A stretch of 64,000 nt of DNA from Sciurus carolinensis (Eukaryota; Chordata; Mammalia; Rodentia; Sciuridae), in contig NC_062224.1 of assembly GCF_902686445.1 (NCBI RefSeq), forward strand, positions 53,567,156-53,631,155, given 5' to 3'. A model generated the notes under the pieces. The model saw only the letters and a list, made by a program, of their open reading frames with translations, did not search any database and had not been told where the DNA came from. Positions 12,401 to 22,302 of the stretch are shown in pieces (the stretch's first letter is position 1; every line of letters begins with the position of its first letter). The translations under genes were made by a program, and so were the position numbers.

Positions 12401-13950
12401 AGCATTTGATAAAATACAGCATCCCTTCATGTTCAAAACACTAGAAAAATAGGGATAGTGGGAACATTCCTTAACATTACAAAGGTCACCTATGCTAAGC
12501 CCATGGCCAATATCATTCTATATGGTGAAAAACTGAAAGCACTCCCCCTAAAAACTGGAACAAGGCAGGGAGGCCCTCTTTCACCACTTTTATTCAACAT
12601 TGTCCTTGAAATTCTAGCCAGAGCAATTAGACAGACCAAAGAAATTAAAGGGATATGAATAGAAAAAAAGAACTCAAACTATCCTTTTTTTGCTGATGAC
12701 ATGATTATATATTTAGAGGAACCTGGAAATTCCACCAGAAAACTTTTAGAACTCATAAGTGAATTCAGTAAAGTAGCAGGTTACAAGATCAATGCTCATA
12801 AATCCAATGCATTTTTATACATAAGTGATGAATCTACAGAAAGAGAAATTAGGAAAACTACCCCATTCACAATAGCCCTGAAAAAAATAAAATACTTGGG
12901 AATCAATCTAAGAAAAGAGGTGAAAGACCTCTACAATAAGAACTACATTAGAAAGAAATTAAAGAAACCTTAGAAGATGGAAAGATCTCCAATGTTCTTG
13001 GATAGGCAGAATTAATATTGTCACAGTGGCCATACGACCGAAAGTGCTATACAATTCCAATTAAAATCCCAATGACATACCTCACAGAAATAGAGGAAGC
13101 AATCATGAAATTCATCTGGAAGAATAAGAAACCCAGAATAGCTAAAGCAATCCTTAGCAGGAGGAGTGAAGCAGGAATATCACAATATCAGAACTTCAAC
13201 TATACTACAAAGCAATAGTAACAAAAATGGCATGGTTTTGGAACCAAAATAGACAGGTAGATCAATGGTACAGAATAGAGACCAGAGACACAAACCCTAA
13301 TAATTAGTTTTCTCATACTAGACAAATGTGCAAAAACATGCAATGAAGAAAAGATAGCCTCTTCAACAAATGGTGCTGGGACAACTGGAAACCCATATGC
13401 AGCAGAATGAAACTAAAACCCTATCTCTCACCCTGTACAAAACTCAACTCTAAATGGATCAAGACCTCGGAATCAGACCAGAGACTCTTCATCTTATAGA
13501 AGGAGAAAATGTAGGTCCAAGAGTTGGCGAGGATGTGGGGAAAAAAGTACACTCATACATTCTGGTAGGGTTGCAAATTAGTGTAGCCATTCTGGAAAGC
13601 AGTGTGGAGATTCCTTAGAAAATTTGGAATGGAACCACCATTTGACCCAGCTATCCCACTCCTTGGCCTATACTCAAAGGACTTAAAATCAGCATACTAC
13701 AGTGATGCAACCACCTCAATGTTCATAGCTGCTCAATTCACAATAGCCAGATTGTGGAACCAACCTAGATGCCCCTCAATTGATGAATGGATAAATAAAC
13801 TTTTATATATATATATGTATATATATAATACAATGAAATATTACTCGGCCATAAAGAATAAAATTATGGCATTTGCAGGCAAATGGATGAAATTGGAGAA
13901 TATTATGCTTAGTGGGTTAAGCCAATCTTATAAAACCAAAGGATGAATGA
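9465..13950 (+). pseudogene. L1-B ORF2 (endonuclease/reverse transcriptase), broken and partly repeated
   Basis: The ATG at 9465 starts an MTRNTNHISI-like N-terminus. EN remnants follow (CLQETHL near 9585, [10 protein letters not shown] near 9893, SDHNGFKLE near 10142). RT motifs occur twice: [11 protein letters not shown] near 11541 and again near 12690. A 323-residue frame (11119-12090) crosses the repeat junction, so it reads RT C-half then RT N-half. Many frameshifts and stops; not functional. Confidence 0.85.
11819..12963 (+). repeat. Second copy of an internal ORF2 repeat (first copy 10675-11818)
   Basis: The region starting at 10675 (ACATAATTAGAAGCTATTTTG) restarts at 11819 with the closely similar ACATAATAAGAAGCTATTCTG. 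Everything from the pre-RT segment to the FADD region then repeats with about the same spacing (offset 1144 bp). The copies have diverged, with different small deletions. This is either an old tandem duplication or a join of two L1 copies. Confidence 0.8.
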
Positions 13951-14182
13951 TCTTGCTGGTAAGCGGATGATGACATATAATGGGGGGTTGGAGGGAAGCA
14001 AGAATGGAGGAAGGAGGGACTGTATAGAGAAAAGGAGGGGTAGGAGGGGTGGGAGGAAGGAAAAAATAACAGAATGAATCAAACACCATTACTTTATGTA
14101 AATGTATGATTATACAAATGATACACCTCTACTTCATGTACAGAGAAACAAGTTGTACCCAATTTGTTTCAATAAAAAAAAG

Positions 14183-15100
14183 AATAGTGCCTCAGTTTTA
14201 AATCATCATAATTCTATCAATGAATACTTCTTCAGTATATTTCAATTCTGTTTTTTTTGCTTTGTTTTTTGACACATTTTGTGTAAACCTGAGTATTTTA
14301 CATGGATCATTATTGGATGTTAGTCCAGAGTAATTGAGGGCCATCTCACCATCATGTAGGCAGACTGTGAAATCTTTGGAGATGCCCTGTACAGACTTGG
14401 GACATGCTCCCAACAGGATGCACTTTTTACATCCCATAGCAAGAGGAGTGAGTCAGAGTCTCTCCCTTCACAGAAAGAATGCCCTTAGCCACTACTTGGG
14501 AGTTCTTCCTATTTCCTAGTACTTGAGTGAAGAAAAAGGTTAAATTCTGAAGACATAAGGTTCTAGATAATCAGTTGCTTCTTCTCATATGTCCCAAGAA
14601 AAACAAATGAGACAGCCTTCACTGTGTTCTCTGATGTTCGCAGGATCAGACCCACTTTGAGAAAAGACATTAAACTCTATTTACAGTAATTGCTTCAGAG
14701 CAAAGCAATGTAGTAATCAACATTAGAAAAAAACTTGATAATATTCTCCACATTTATATAGTTATAAAATTATATTAATGTTCACTTTGGTCTGTTGCTT
14801 TCACTGCTTCCTTTCTGTAATGTGAAAGCATGGGGGGTTGCTGCCTAGATCCACTCCAGTATCTTATTCTCTTCTGTTCCAAGATTTTTTCAACACTTTC
14901 TTGATTTTATTCTTTACCTAAGCTATTTAATTTCTACATATTTGTATAATTTCTAATTTTTTTGCTTATTTGAAAAAGATTTATAGTTTCTCTACATTGT
15001 GATTGAAAAAGAAAATATAAATTATAATTTTAAAATGAATACTTGTTTTGTGACCTATCATATGAATCCATCCTCTCCTTTATAGTCTTATTTTACACAA
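14183..15100. other. No recognisable gene
   Basis: AT-rich flank of L1-B with only short chance frames on both strands. No recognisable repeat until the ID SINE at 15101. Confidence 0.5.
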
Positions 15101-15172
15101 TGCTGGCAATCAAACTCAGGACTTTGCTCACCCTATAAATGTGCTCTATCACTGAACCATATCCCCAGGCCT
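15101..15172 (-). mobile_element. Old ID-type SINE, antisense
   Basis: Minus-strand reading GGCCTGGGGATATGGTTCAG, then TGATAGAGCACA and GAGTTTGATTGCCAGCA, corresponds to the ID consensus with its A-box and B-box. It is clearly more diverged than the copies at 19948, 32039 and 42770. Confidence 0.7.
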
Positions 15173-15189
15173 CCTTTAATTTTTAAGAA

Positions 15190-15359
15190 AAATATTTTTA
15201 TACAAAACATTCTTGATTGAGAGACTTTTTCAGCATTTTGAATGTGTAGTCAGGTGGCCTCTGGCCACTTGTCTCTTCTGATGAGGAATAAGCTGTAATA
15301 TTTTAGGGAAGAATGACATGATGAGTTATTTCTCTTTTTTCCACTTTCAAGATTGTCTT
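15190..15359 (-). mobile_element. Ancient HAL1/L1-like ORF1 fragment, antisense (piece 1 of 3)
   Basis: The plus strand resembles the reverse complement of the old mammalian HAL1/L1 ORF1 region (CTTCTGATGAGGAATAAGCTG block, then TTTCAAGATTGTCTTT). The text continues seamlessly on the far side of L1-C (TTGGTTTTTCAGTTTGATTATCATGTGTC at about 20974) and again beyond the solo LTR at 21875. So one ancient element was split by later insertions. Confidence 0.55.
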
Positions 15360-16779
15360 TGAAGCAGGAGAGATCCAAGAGGGTGGACTAGAGGGAGGCT
15401 GCATTCCTTGTCACTCTGTAACTCTGGATTCAAGCAGAGGATATCTGTTTCTTGGTAAGGCAGTTTTTGCTGCTTATCAATCCACTGCTGTTTACCCCAT
15501 TTCTCTGCTGTGATCACCTGCAGTCTGCCAGCATATCGATGCCTTTTTTGAGTGCATATTGCTCACTGTCAGGCACCTATCATCCACCATTTGCCTGCCT
15601 CTCGCCTGTCCATTGCCTACCTTGCACCTATCCATCACCTAAAGCATGAGGTTCACCTCCCAATCTTTGGACAACAGTCAGCAAACTGATTGCCGACCAC
15701 CAGTGGAGCACCAGCTATCTGCTGTTGCCTGGAAGTTCACTGTTACAGTACCTGCAGGTTTGATTACATGTGGTTGCCACCATTTTGAGACAATAGCCAG
15801 GCCCCAAAGGACCCCTGACTGAACTGACTGAGCCCCATCTCCAGGATCCTTCAGCCTGAGCGATCACTCCCTGCCTCTGGGGCCCTCACATTGACTGCTC
15901 CCTGCCAACAGGACCCCAGACCAACTGACTGCACCCTAGCACTGGGTCCCCAGACTGAATGCACCCAGCCTCCAGGATCCCAAAACCACTCCAAAAACAC
16001 CTGACATCCAGGACCCCTGCCTGACCAACCAGACCCCACCTCCAGGACCTCCAGTTGACCACATCCACACCCTGAGATGCAGATCCCCATTTGCCAACAC
16101 ATTTCAAATCCAGAGTGGCCATCTGGGATAATCCTGGAAGCTGTAGCTCTGATCTTTAGGTGGGGAAAATCCCATCCTGAGATGCCTGCTGGAGATCTGA
16201 AGCTCATTGTCAGGTACCTCTCATGCATCAGGCCACTGAAGACTTGGAGGTTTCATTACTATATGACTGTTAGACTGTAGATTTCCTTTTTTCTCCTTAT
16301 TGAAAAATTTAAGTTTTTATTTCTTAACTTTTCTTGTTCTCTTTTCCTTTTGTTTACCGGTTCCCTCAGAGTCTCTTTGTCCCTTTTTTGCATGCTAACA
16401 TCCAATTTCTTTTGATTACACTCTAACCCTCTCTATTATCTAGAACTTCTGTATATTCTTTTCTTATCCATTAACAGTCACATTCTACATCCCTCTGCAT
16501 CCTCTTTGTCTTCCATTTGAAACTGCAGACCTTATTGCAAATATGTTTGTTTTACTGAAGATAATAGTTGAATTCATTCTGTTTATTATGACAATACTGT
16601 TATTGTCCTCATAGGGGCTATTTGGTCTGGGATTGCATAGTGTCTGAATTGAGCACTGCTAATATTGATCTCTCCTTAAAGAAAAGGTTTTGGAAACCTA
16701 TAGGGCCACTATAAGCCTATAGGGGGAAATCTGCAATAGCTGAGATCTGTACTGCTAGAGGGGAAGATACAAGAACAAA
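15360..16779 (+). promoter_or_regulatory. L1-C 5' UTR, type II
   Basis: This leader matches 55866-57058 (L1-G) and, in its last part, 52300-52866 (L1-F). It does not match the leaders of L1-B, L1-D or L1-E beyond the first tens of bases (15370-15400 still resembles the CAAGATGGCGGACTAGAGGG start). Roughly 15790-16060 consists of degenerate short repeats built on CTGACTG...CCTCCAGGA-type words. The downstream half is T-rich. Confidence 0.7.
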
Positions 16780-16950
16780 ATGAAAAAACAAGGGAAGAAA
16801 ATGATCCAAACAAATCTAGATTCTATATTAATAGGATCCAATGACACTATGTTAGAAGAAATGAGAGCAAATGCAGGCAATGATTGATAATACCAATAAT
16901 CTGAAAGAGCAACTGAGGAAGCAAAAGATCATTTCAAAAAAGAGATAGAG

Positions 16951-16986
<36 letters not shown>

Positions 16987-17738
16987 AAAGGGAAATCCTA
17001 GAAATGAGGAGAAACAATAAACCAAATAAAAAACTCAATGGAAAGCATCACCAAAAAACTAGACCACTCGGAATACAGAACCTCAGACAATGAAGAAAAA
17101 ATTTTAATCTTGAAAATAAAGTTGCCCAGAGAAGATGGTAAGAAATCATGAACAGAATCTCCAAGAACTATGGGATATCATGAAAAGACCAAATTTAAGA
17201 ATTATTGGAATTGAGGAAGGCACAGAGATACAAACCAAAGGAATGAATAACCTATTCAATGAAATAATATCAGAAAATTTCCCAAACCTGAAGAATGAAA
17301 TGGAAAATCAAATACAAGATGCTTACAGAACACCAATGCACAAAATCACAACAGGTCCACAGCAAGGCACATTGTACTGAAAATGTCTAACATTCAAAAT
17401 AAAGATAGAATTTTGAAGGCCACAAGAAAAGCTTCAGATTACATCTAGGGGGAGACCAATACGGATAGCAGCAGACTTCTCAACCCAACTCTAAAAGCTA
17501 GAAGGGCCTGGAACAACATATTTCAAGCTCTGAAAGAACATGGTTGCCAACCAAGAATCCTATACCCAGCAAAACTAACCTTCAGATTTCAAGATGAAAT
17601 AAAATCCTTCCTGATAAACAAAACTTAAAGGAATTTAAAAATAGAAAGCCTGTGCTACAGAATGTTCTCAAGAAAATATTGCATGAGGAGTACATGAAAA
17701 ACAACAATGTAGGCCAGCAAAGGTAGGAACAACCTTAG
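16780..17738 (+). pseudogene. L1-C ORF1, broken
   Basis: The ATG at 16780 starts an MKKQGKKMIQTNLDSILIGSND-like N-terminus. The coiled-coil region is shortened and interrupted by a run of about 26 A (16958-16983). The longest surviving frame (17135-17380) covers the RRM start (RPNLRIIGIEEG). The C-terminal domain is readable but frameshifted. Non-functional. Confidence 0.82.
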
Positions 17739-17794
17739 AGAAAAAGCACTCAAAGGAGAAACCAAGCCAACTTAAAAACCAAAAATAAGCCAAA

Positions 17795-20538
17795 TGACTG
17801 GGAATACAAATCATATCTCTATAATAACCCTGAAGCTTAATGGCCTAATTTCATCAATCAAAAGACATATACAGGGAGATTATTTAAAAAGAAAGACCCA
17901 ACAATATGCTCCCTGCAAAAGACTCATCTCATAGAATGAGATACCCACAGACTAAAGGTGAAAGGATGGGGAAAAACATCCACTGAGATACATAACATAA
18001 TGAGAAGCTACTTCGAAATTCTGTACTCCAATAAAATAGAAACTACCGAAGACATTGACAAATTTCTAGAGACATATGCTCCTCCCAAACTGAACCAGGA
18101 GGACATACACAATTTAAACAGATCAATATCAAGCAATAAAATAGAAGAAGCCATTAAAAATCTACCATCCAAGAAAAGCCCAGGACCAGATGGATTCTCA
18201 GTCGAGTTCTGCAAGACCTCCAAAGAAGAACTCATTCCAATACTTCTCAAAGTATTCCAGGGAATAGAAAAGGAGGGTGCCCTACCAAACTCATTCTATG
18301 AAGCAAATATCACCCTCACACCCAAACCAGGAAAAAACACATCAAGGAAAGAAAATTTTAGACCAATATCCTTGATGAATATAGATGCAAAGATCCTTCA
18401 CAAAATATTGGCAAATCGTATCCAAAAACATATTAAAAATCATGCACCATGATCAAGCGGGGTTCATCCCTGTAATGCAAGGATGGTTTAACATCTGTAA
18501 ATCAATAAACATAATCCATCATGTCAATAGACTTAAGGATAAGAATCATATGGTTATTTCAATTGATGCAGAAAAAGCGTTCAACAAAATACAACACCCC
18601 TTCATGCTCAAAACACTAGAAAAAATAGGAATAGTAGGAACATACCTGAACATGGTAAAGGCTATTTATGTTAAGTCCATGGCCAACATCATTCTTAATG
18701 GAGAGAAACTGAAACCATTCTCTTTAAAAGCAGGAGCAAGACAGGGATGTCCTTTTTCACCACTTCTATTCAACATTGTCCTCAAAACTCTAGCCAGAGC
18801 AATTAGACTAAAGAAATTAAAGGGATACAAATAGGAAAAGAGGAACTTAAGCTGTCACTATTTGCTGATGACATGATTGTATACTTAGAGGATCTGAAAA
18901 CCTCCTCCAGAAAACCTCTAGACCTCATCAATGAATTCAGCAAAATAGCAGGCTATAAAATCAACACGCTTAAATCTAAAGCGTTTTTATACACAAGCGA
19001 TGAAATAGCTGAAAGGGAAATGAGGAAAACAACTCCATTTGCAATCGCCTCAAAAAAAATAAAATACTTGGGAATCAATCTAACCAAAGAGGTAAAAGAT
19101 CTCTACAATGAAAACTACAAAACATTTAAGAGAGAAATTGAGGAAGACCTTAGAAGATGGAAAGATTTCCCATGTTCTTGGATAGGCAGAATTAATATTG
19201 TCAAAATGCCATACTACCAAAAGTGCTATACAGATTTGAAGCAATTCCAATTAAATCCAAATGACATACCTTACAGAAATAGAGCAAGTAATCATGAAAT
19301 TCATCTGGAAGAATAAGAAACCCAGAATAGCTAAAGCAATCCTTAGCAGGAAGAATGAAACAAGGGGTATCATAATACCAGAACTTCAACTATTCTACAA
19401 AGCAATAGTAACAAAAATGGCATGGTATTGGCACCAAAACAGACAGGTAGATCAATGGTACAGAATAGAGGACATGAACACAAACCCAAATAAATACAAT
19501 TATCTCATACTAGACAAAGGTGCCAAAAATATGCAATGGAGAAAAGATAGCCTCTTCAACAAATGGTTATGGGAAACTGGAAATCCATATGCAACAGAAT
19601 GAAACTAAACCTCTATCTCTCACCCTGCACAAAAATCAACTCACAATGGATCAAAGACCTTGAAATCAGACCAGAGACCCTGCATCTTATAGAAGAAAAA
19701 GTAGGTCCAAATCTTCACCTTGTTGGCTTAGGATCAGACTTCCTTAACAGGACTCCCATAGCACAAGAAATAAAAGCAAGAATCAATAACTGGGACAGAT
19801 TCAAACTAAACAGCTTTCTCTCAGCAAAGGAAACTATCAGCAATGCGAAGAGAGAGCCTACAGAGTGGGAGAATATCTTTGCCACTCAAACTTCAGATAG
19901 AGCACTAATTTCCAGAATCTATAAAGAACTCAAAAAACTCTGCACCAGGGCTGGGGAGACAGCTCAGCTGGTAGAGTGCTTGCCTCGCAAGTACAAGGCC
20001 CTGAGTTCAATCCCCAGTACCGCAAAAAAAAAGAAAAAAAAAAAAAAAACTCTGCACCAAGAATACAAACAACCCATTCAACAAATGGGCTAAGAATATG
20101 AACAGACACTTCACAGAAGAAGATCTACAAGCACTCAACAAACATGAAAAAGTGTTCACCATCTTTAGTAAAAAGAGAAATGCAAATCAAAACTACCCTA
20201 CAATTCCATCTCACCCCAATTAGAATGGCGATTATCAAGAATACAAGCAACAATAGGATTTGGCGAGGATGTTGGGAAAAAGGTACACTCATACATTGCT
20301 GGTGGGACTTCAAATTAGTGCAGACACTGTGGAAAGCAATGTGGAGATTCCTTAGAAAACTTGGAATGGAACCACCATTTGACCCAGCTATCTCACTCCT
20401 TGGCCTATACCCAAAGGACTTAAAATCAGCATCGTATAGAGATACAGCCACATCAATGTTCATAGCTGCTCAATTCACAATAGCCAGATTGTGGAACAAA
20501 GCTAGATGCCCCTCAATTGATGAATGGATAAAGAAACT

Positions 20539-20560
<22 letters not shown>
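17795..20560 (+). pseudogene. L1-C ORF2 with endonuclease deletion, broken
   Basis: The ATG at 17795 opens an [14 protein letters not shown] start, but near 17975 the sequence jumps from the early endonuclease domain straight to the segment before RT ([12 protein letters not shown]), a loss of roughly 1.2 kb compared with L1-G. RT pieces follow in several frames: [11 protein letters not shown] near 18178, [11 protein letters not shown] near 18860. C-terminal pieces run to about 20540. The ID SINE at 19948-20043 interrupts the C-terminal region. Dead element. Confidence 0.87.
19948..20043 (+). mobile_element. ID-type SINE inserted in L1-C, with TSD
   Basis: GGGCTGGGGAGACAGCTCAG, then CTTGCCTCGCAAG and GTTCAATCCCCAGTACC form the ID tRNA-like body, followed by an A-rich tail. 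Flanking repeat AAAACTCTGCACCA on both sides (up to 19947 and from 20046) shows insertion by L1 machinery after L1-C itself had landed. It is one of the least diverged ID copies in the window. Confidence 0.9.

Positions 20561-20600
<40 letters not shown>
20541..20600 (+). repeat. (TA)n / (CA)n microsatellite
   Basis: About 25 TA units followed by five CA units. In related L1 copies (3040-3050, 61803-61812) this position, just before the last codons of ORF2, holds only GTATATATATA. So the array is a local expansion in L1-C. Confidence 0.95.
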
Positions 20601-20974
20601 AAGGAATATTACTCAGCCATAAAGAATAACAAAATTTGGCATTTGCAGGCAAATGGATGAAATTGGAGAATATCATGCTAAGTGAGATAAGCCAATCTCA
20701 AAAAACCAAAGGACAAATGATCTCACTGATAAGCGGACGATGACACATAATGGGGGGTGGGAGGGGTGCAAGACTGGAGGAATGAGGGACTCTATAGAGG
20801 GAAAAGAGGGGTGGAAGGGGTTGGAAGAAGGAAAAAATAACAGAATGAATCAAACATCATTACCCTATGTAAATGTATGATTACACAAATGGTATGCTGT
20901 TACTCCATGTACAAACAGAAATAACATGTATCCCATTTGTTTACAATAAAAATAAATTTAAAAAAGATTGTCTT

Positions 20975-21227
20975 GGTTTTTCAGTTTGATTATCATGTGT
21001 CTAAACACTTTTAAGTTTTTCATACTTGAATCTGTTGATATTGGATATGGAAAGACATATGTTTAATCAAATTTGGGAGATTTTCTGATGTTTCTTCAAC
21101 TATTCTTCCCATTCCTTTTTCTCTCTTATTCTGGAACTCTAGAATTATGTTTATGTTGTTCCACTAGATGGTGTTCTGTAAACGCTGAGGCATTTTCATT
21201 TCCCTTTTTTTCTTTGTGATCCCAGAC
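20975..21227 (-). mobile_element. Ancient HAL1/L1-like fragment, antisense (piece 2 of 3)
   Basis: Continues the text of 15190-15359: AGTTTGATTATCATGTGTCT, then AAATTTGGGAGATTTTCTGATG and TTCTCTCTTATTCTGGAACTC. These are the reverse complement of the old L1/HAL1 ORF1 RRM region. It is broken off at 21227 by the solo LTR. Confidence 0.6.
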
Positions 21228-21868
21228 TGTTGCTGCCCGCAGCAACTACCTCACGGTAATTTATTGGAGGTGGACTGGAACTGAACTACTTCTATTACTT
21301 TATCTGGGCTACTTCCTTCTTGTTTGCTTGTTCACTAGTTTATAGAGGAAGAAAGGGTTTGCTTACTTTTAGTTTTAGAGGAAGAGAGGCTTTGAGAGGA
21401 AGAAAGACTTTGCTTAGAGGAAAAGAGACTTTGCTTAGAGGAAAAGAGACTGCTTAATTTTAGAGAATGCTAGCCTTTCAAAGAGGCTAAGCTTATCAAA
21501 TGTCTACTGCTTCTTAAGTTGGTTCACTTCTTGGATGTGTGGCATGTGGCATGCAGCATGGAGCCTACGTCCTACAACCTGTGACCCCTGTGTTCTGCGA
21601 TCTATCAGAGGTGCTGCTTATCCGAGGTGCTTCCTATAAGCGTGTGTCTTATATACCTAAGGAAGCCAGTCAGCTTAGGATTAGCACAATTGAAGCATGC
21701 TCCTCAGTACCAATCAAGAAAGAATGAGGAATATCTGTTGACCACAGGCGCAGAGGAGACATTAACTAATCAGTCAAAAGTAGATCATGCCGTGTTAACA
21801 CTAATTATGCACCACCTCTTGGCTCAATGTCAGCCACCATCTTAGGGTTACCCAAACATGTCTCTGCA
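21228..21868 (-). mobile_element. Solo LTR of a class II ERV (same family as the 53044-53796 LTR)
   Basis: On the minus strand it starts TGCAGAGACATG and ends GCAGCAACA. The left part is purine-rich, with repeated GAGGAAGAGAGACTTTGCTTA-type units (21340-21450). The text resembles the LTR at 53044-53796 in the same order. It is flanked by a 6-bp duplication (CCAGAC at 21222-21227 and CCAGAG at 21869-21874, one mismatch), as for betaretrovirus-type integrases. No internal ERV sequence remains, so it arose by LTR-LTR recombination. Confidence 0.7.
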
Positions 21869-21874
21869 CCAGAG

Positions 21875-22044
21875 AGTATTCTAATTCTATTTTTGCCTGC
21901 TTAAATCTGTTTTTTAAACTCTCTTATGGATTTTTTATTTTAGTTATTTTACTTTTAACCTTCAGTATTTCTATTATATATGCATATGTTATATTTCTCA
22001 TTAAGGTTCAGAAATATCCAGCAAGGTACATAAGAATTTTATTT
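21875..22044 (-). mobile_element. Ancient HAL1/L1-like fragment, antisense (piece 3 of 3)
   Basis: TTTTTTATTTTAGTTATTTTACTTTTAACCTTCAGTATTTC-type text fits the reverse complement of the old element just upstream of its ORF1 core. It ends at the L1-D target site AAGAATTTTATTT (22032-22044). Confidence 0.45.
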
Positions 22045-22302
22045 ATTTTTTTTTTATTGTGAACAAATGGGATACATGTTCTTTCTCTGTTTGTACATAG
22101 AGTAAAGGCATACCATTTGTGTAATCATACGTTTACATAGGGTGATGTTGGTTGATTCATTCTGTTATTTTTTTTCCCCTTCCCCCACCCCTCCCATCCC
22201 TCTTTTCCCTCTATACAGTCCTTCCTTCCCCCATTCTTGCCCCCCTCCCTAACCCTCACTCTAACCCTAAAACTAACCCCTCCCACGCCCCATTATGTAT
22301 CA
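22045..22302 (-). other. L1-D 3' UTR, G-rich, with poly(A) tail
   Basis: On the minus strand, just after the ORF2 stop, come GGGGTTAGTTTTAGGGTTAG, then a GAGGGTTAGGGAGGGGGG block, a purine-rich block and the conserved ACAAATGGTATGCC segment, an AATAAA and the A tail. At least five G runs of three or more lie within about 60 bases, so a G-quadruplex is predicted. Confidence 0.85.

Larger units (their letters stand above)
7622..14182 (+). mobile_element. L1-B: near full-length but heavily decayed LINE-1
   Basis: It holds a type I 5' UTR (7622-8416, matching the corresponding parts of L1-D and L1-E), a broken ORF1, a broken ORF2, a G-rich 3' UTR (about 13970-14060) and an A tail ending near 14182. 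Two structural changes stand out: an RT-region segment of about 1.14 kb is present twice in a row (10675-11818 and 11819-12963), and about 0.4 kb is missing near 13525, where the EKVGP-like region joins directly to the CWRGCG-like region. The element starts about 45 bp into the 5' UTR relative to L1-E, so it is slightly 5'-truncated. Confidence 0.92.
15360..20963 (+). mobile_element. L1-C: LINE-1 with TSDs and a type II 5' UTR
   Basis: Flanked by an 11-bp direct repeat AAGATTGTCTT (15349-15359 and 20964-20974), the signature of target-primed reverse transcription. It holds a 5' UTR unlike that of L1-D/L1-E (15360-16779), a broken ORF1, and an ORF2 with its endonuclease mostly deleted. An ID SINE is inserted at 19948. 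It also has a TA microsatellite at 20541-20590, a G-rich 3' UTR and an A-rich tail. It sits inside an ancient antisense HAL1/L1 element. Confidence 0.93.

Noticed and set aside
10675..12963. Two separate full L1 insertions in tandem
   Set aside because: There is no 3' UTR, A tail or TSD at the junction, so an internal repeat or recombination join fits better.
19948..20020. tRNA-like sequences at 19948, 32039 and 42770 as functional tRNA genes
   Set aside because: They have A- and B-boxes but lack a proper acceptor/anticodon fold, carry A-rich tails and TSDs, and are ID SINE copies.
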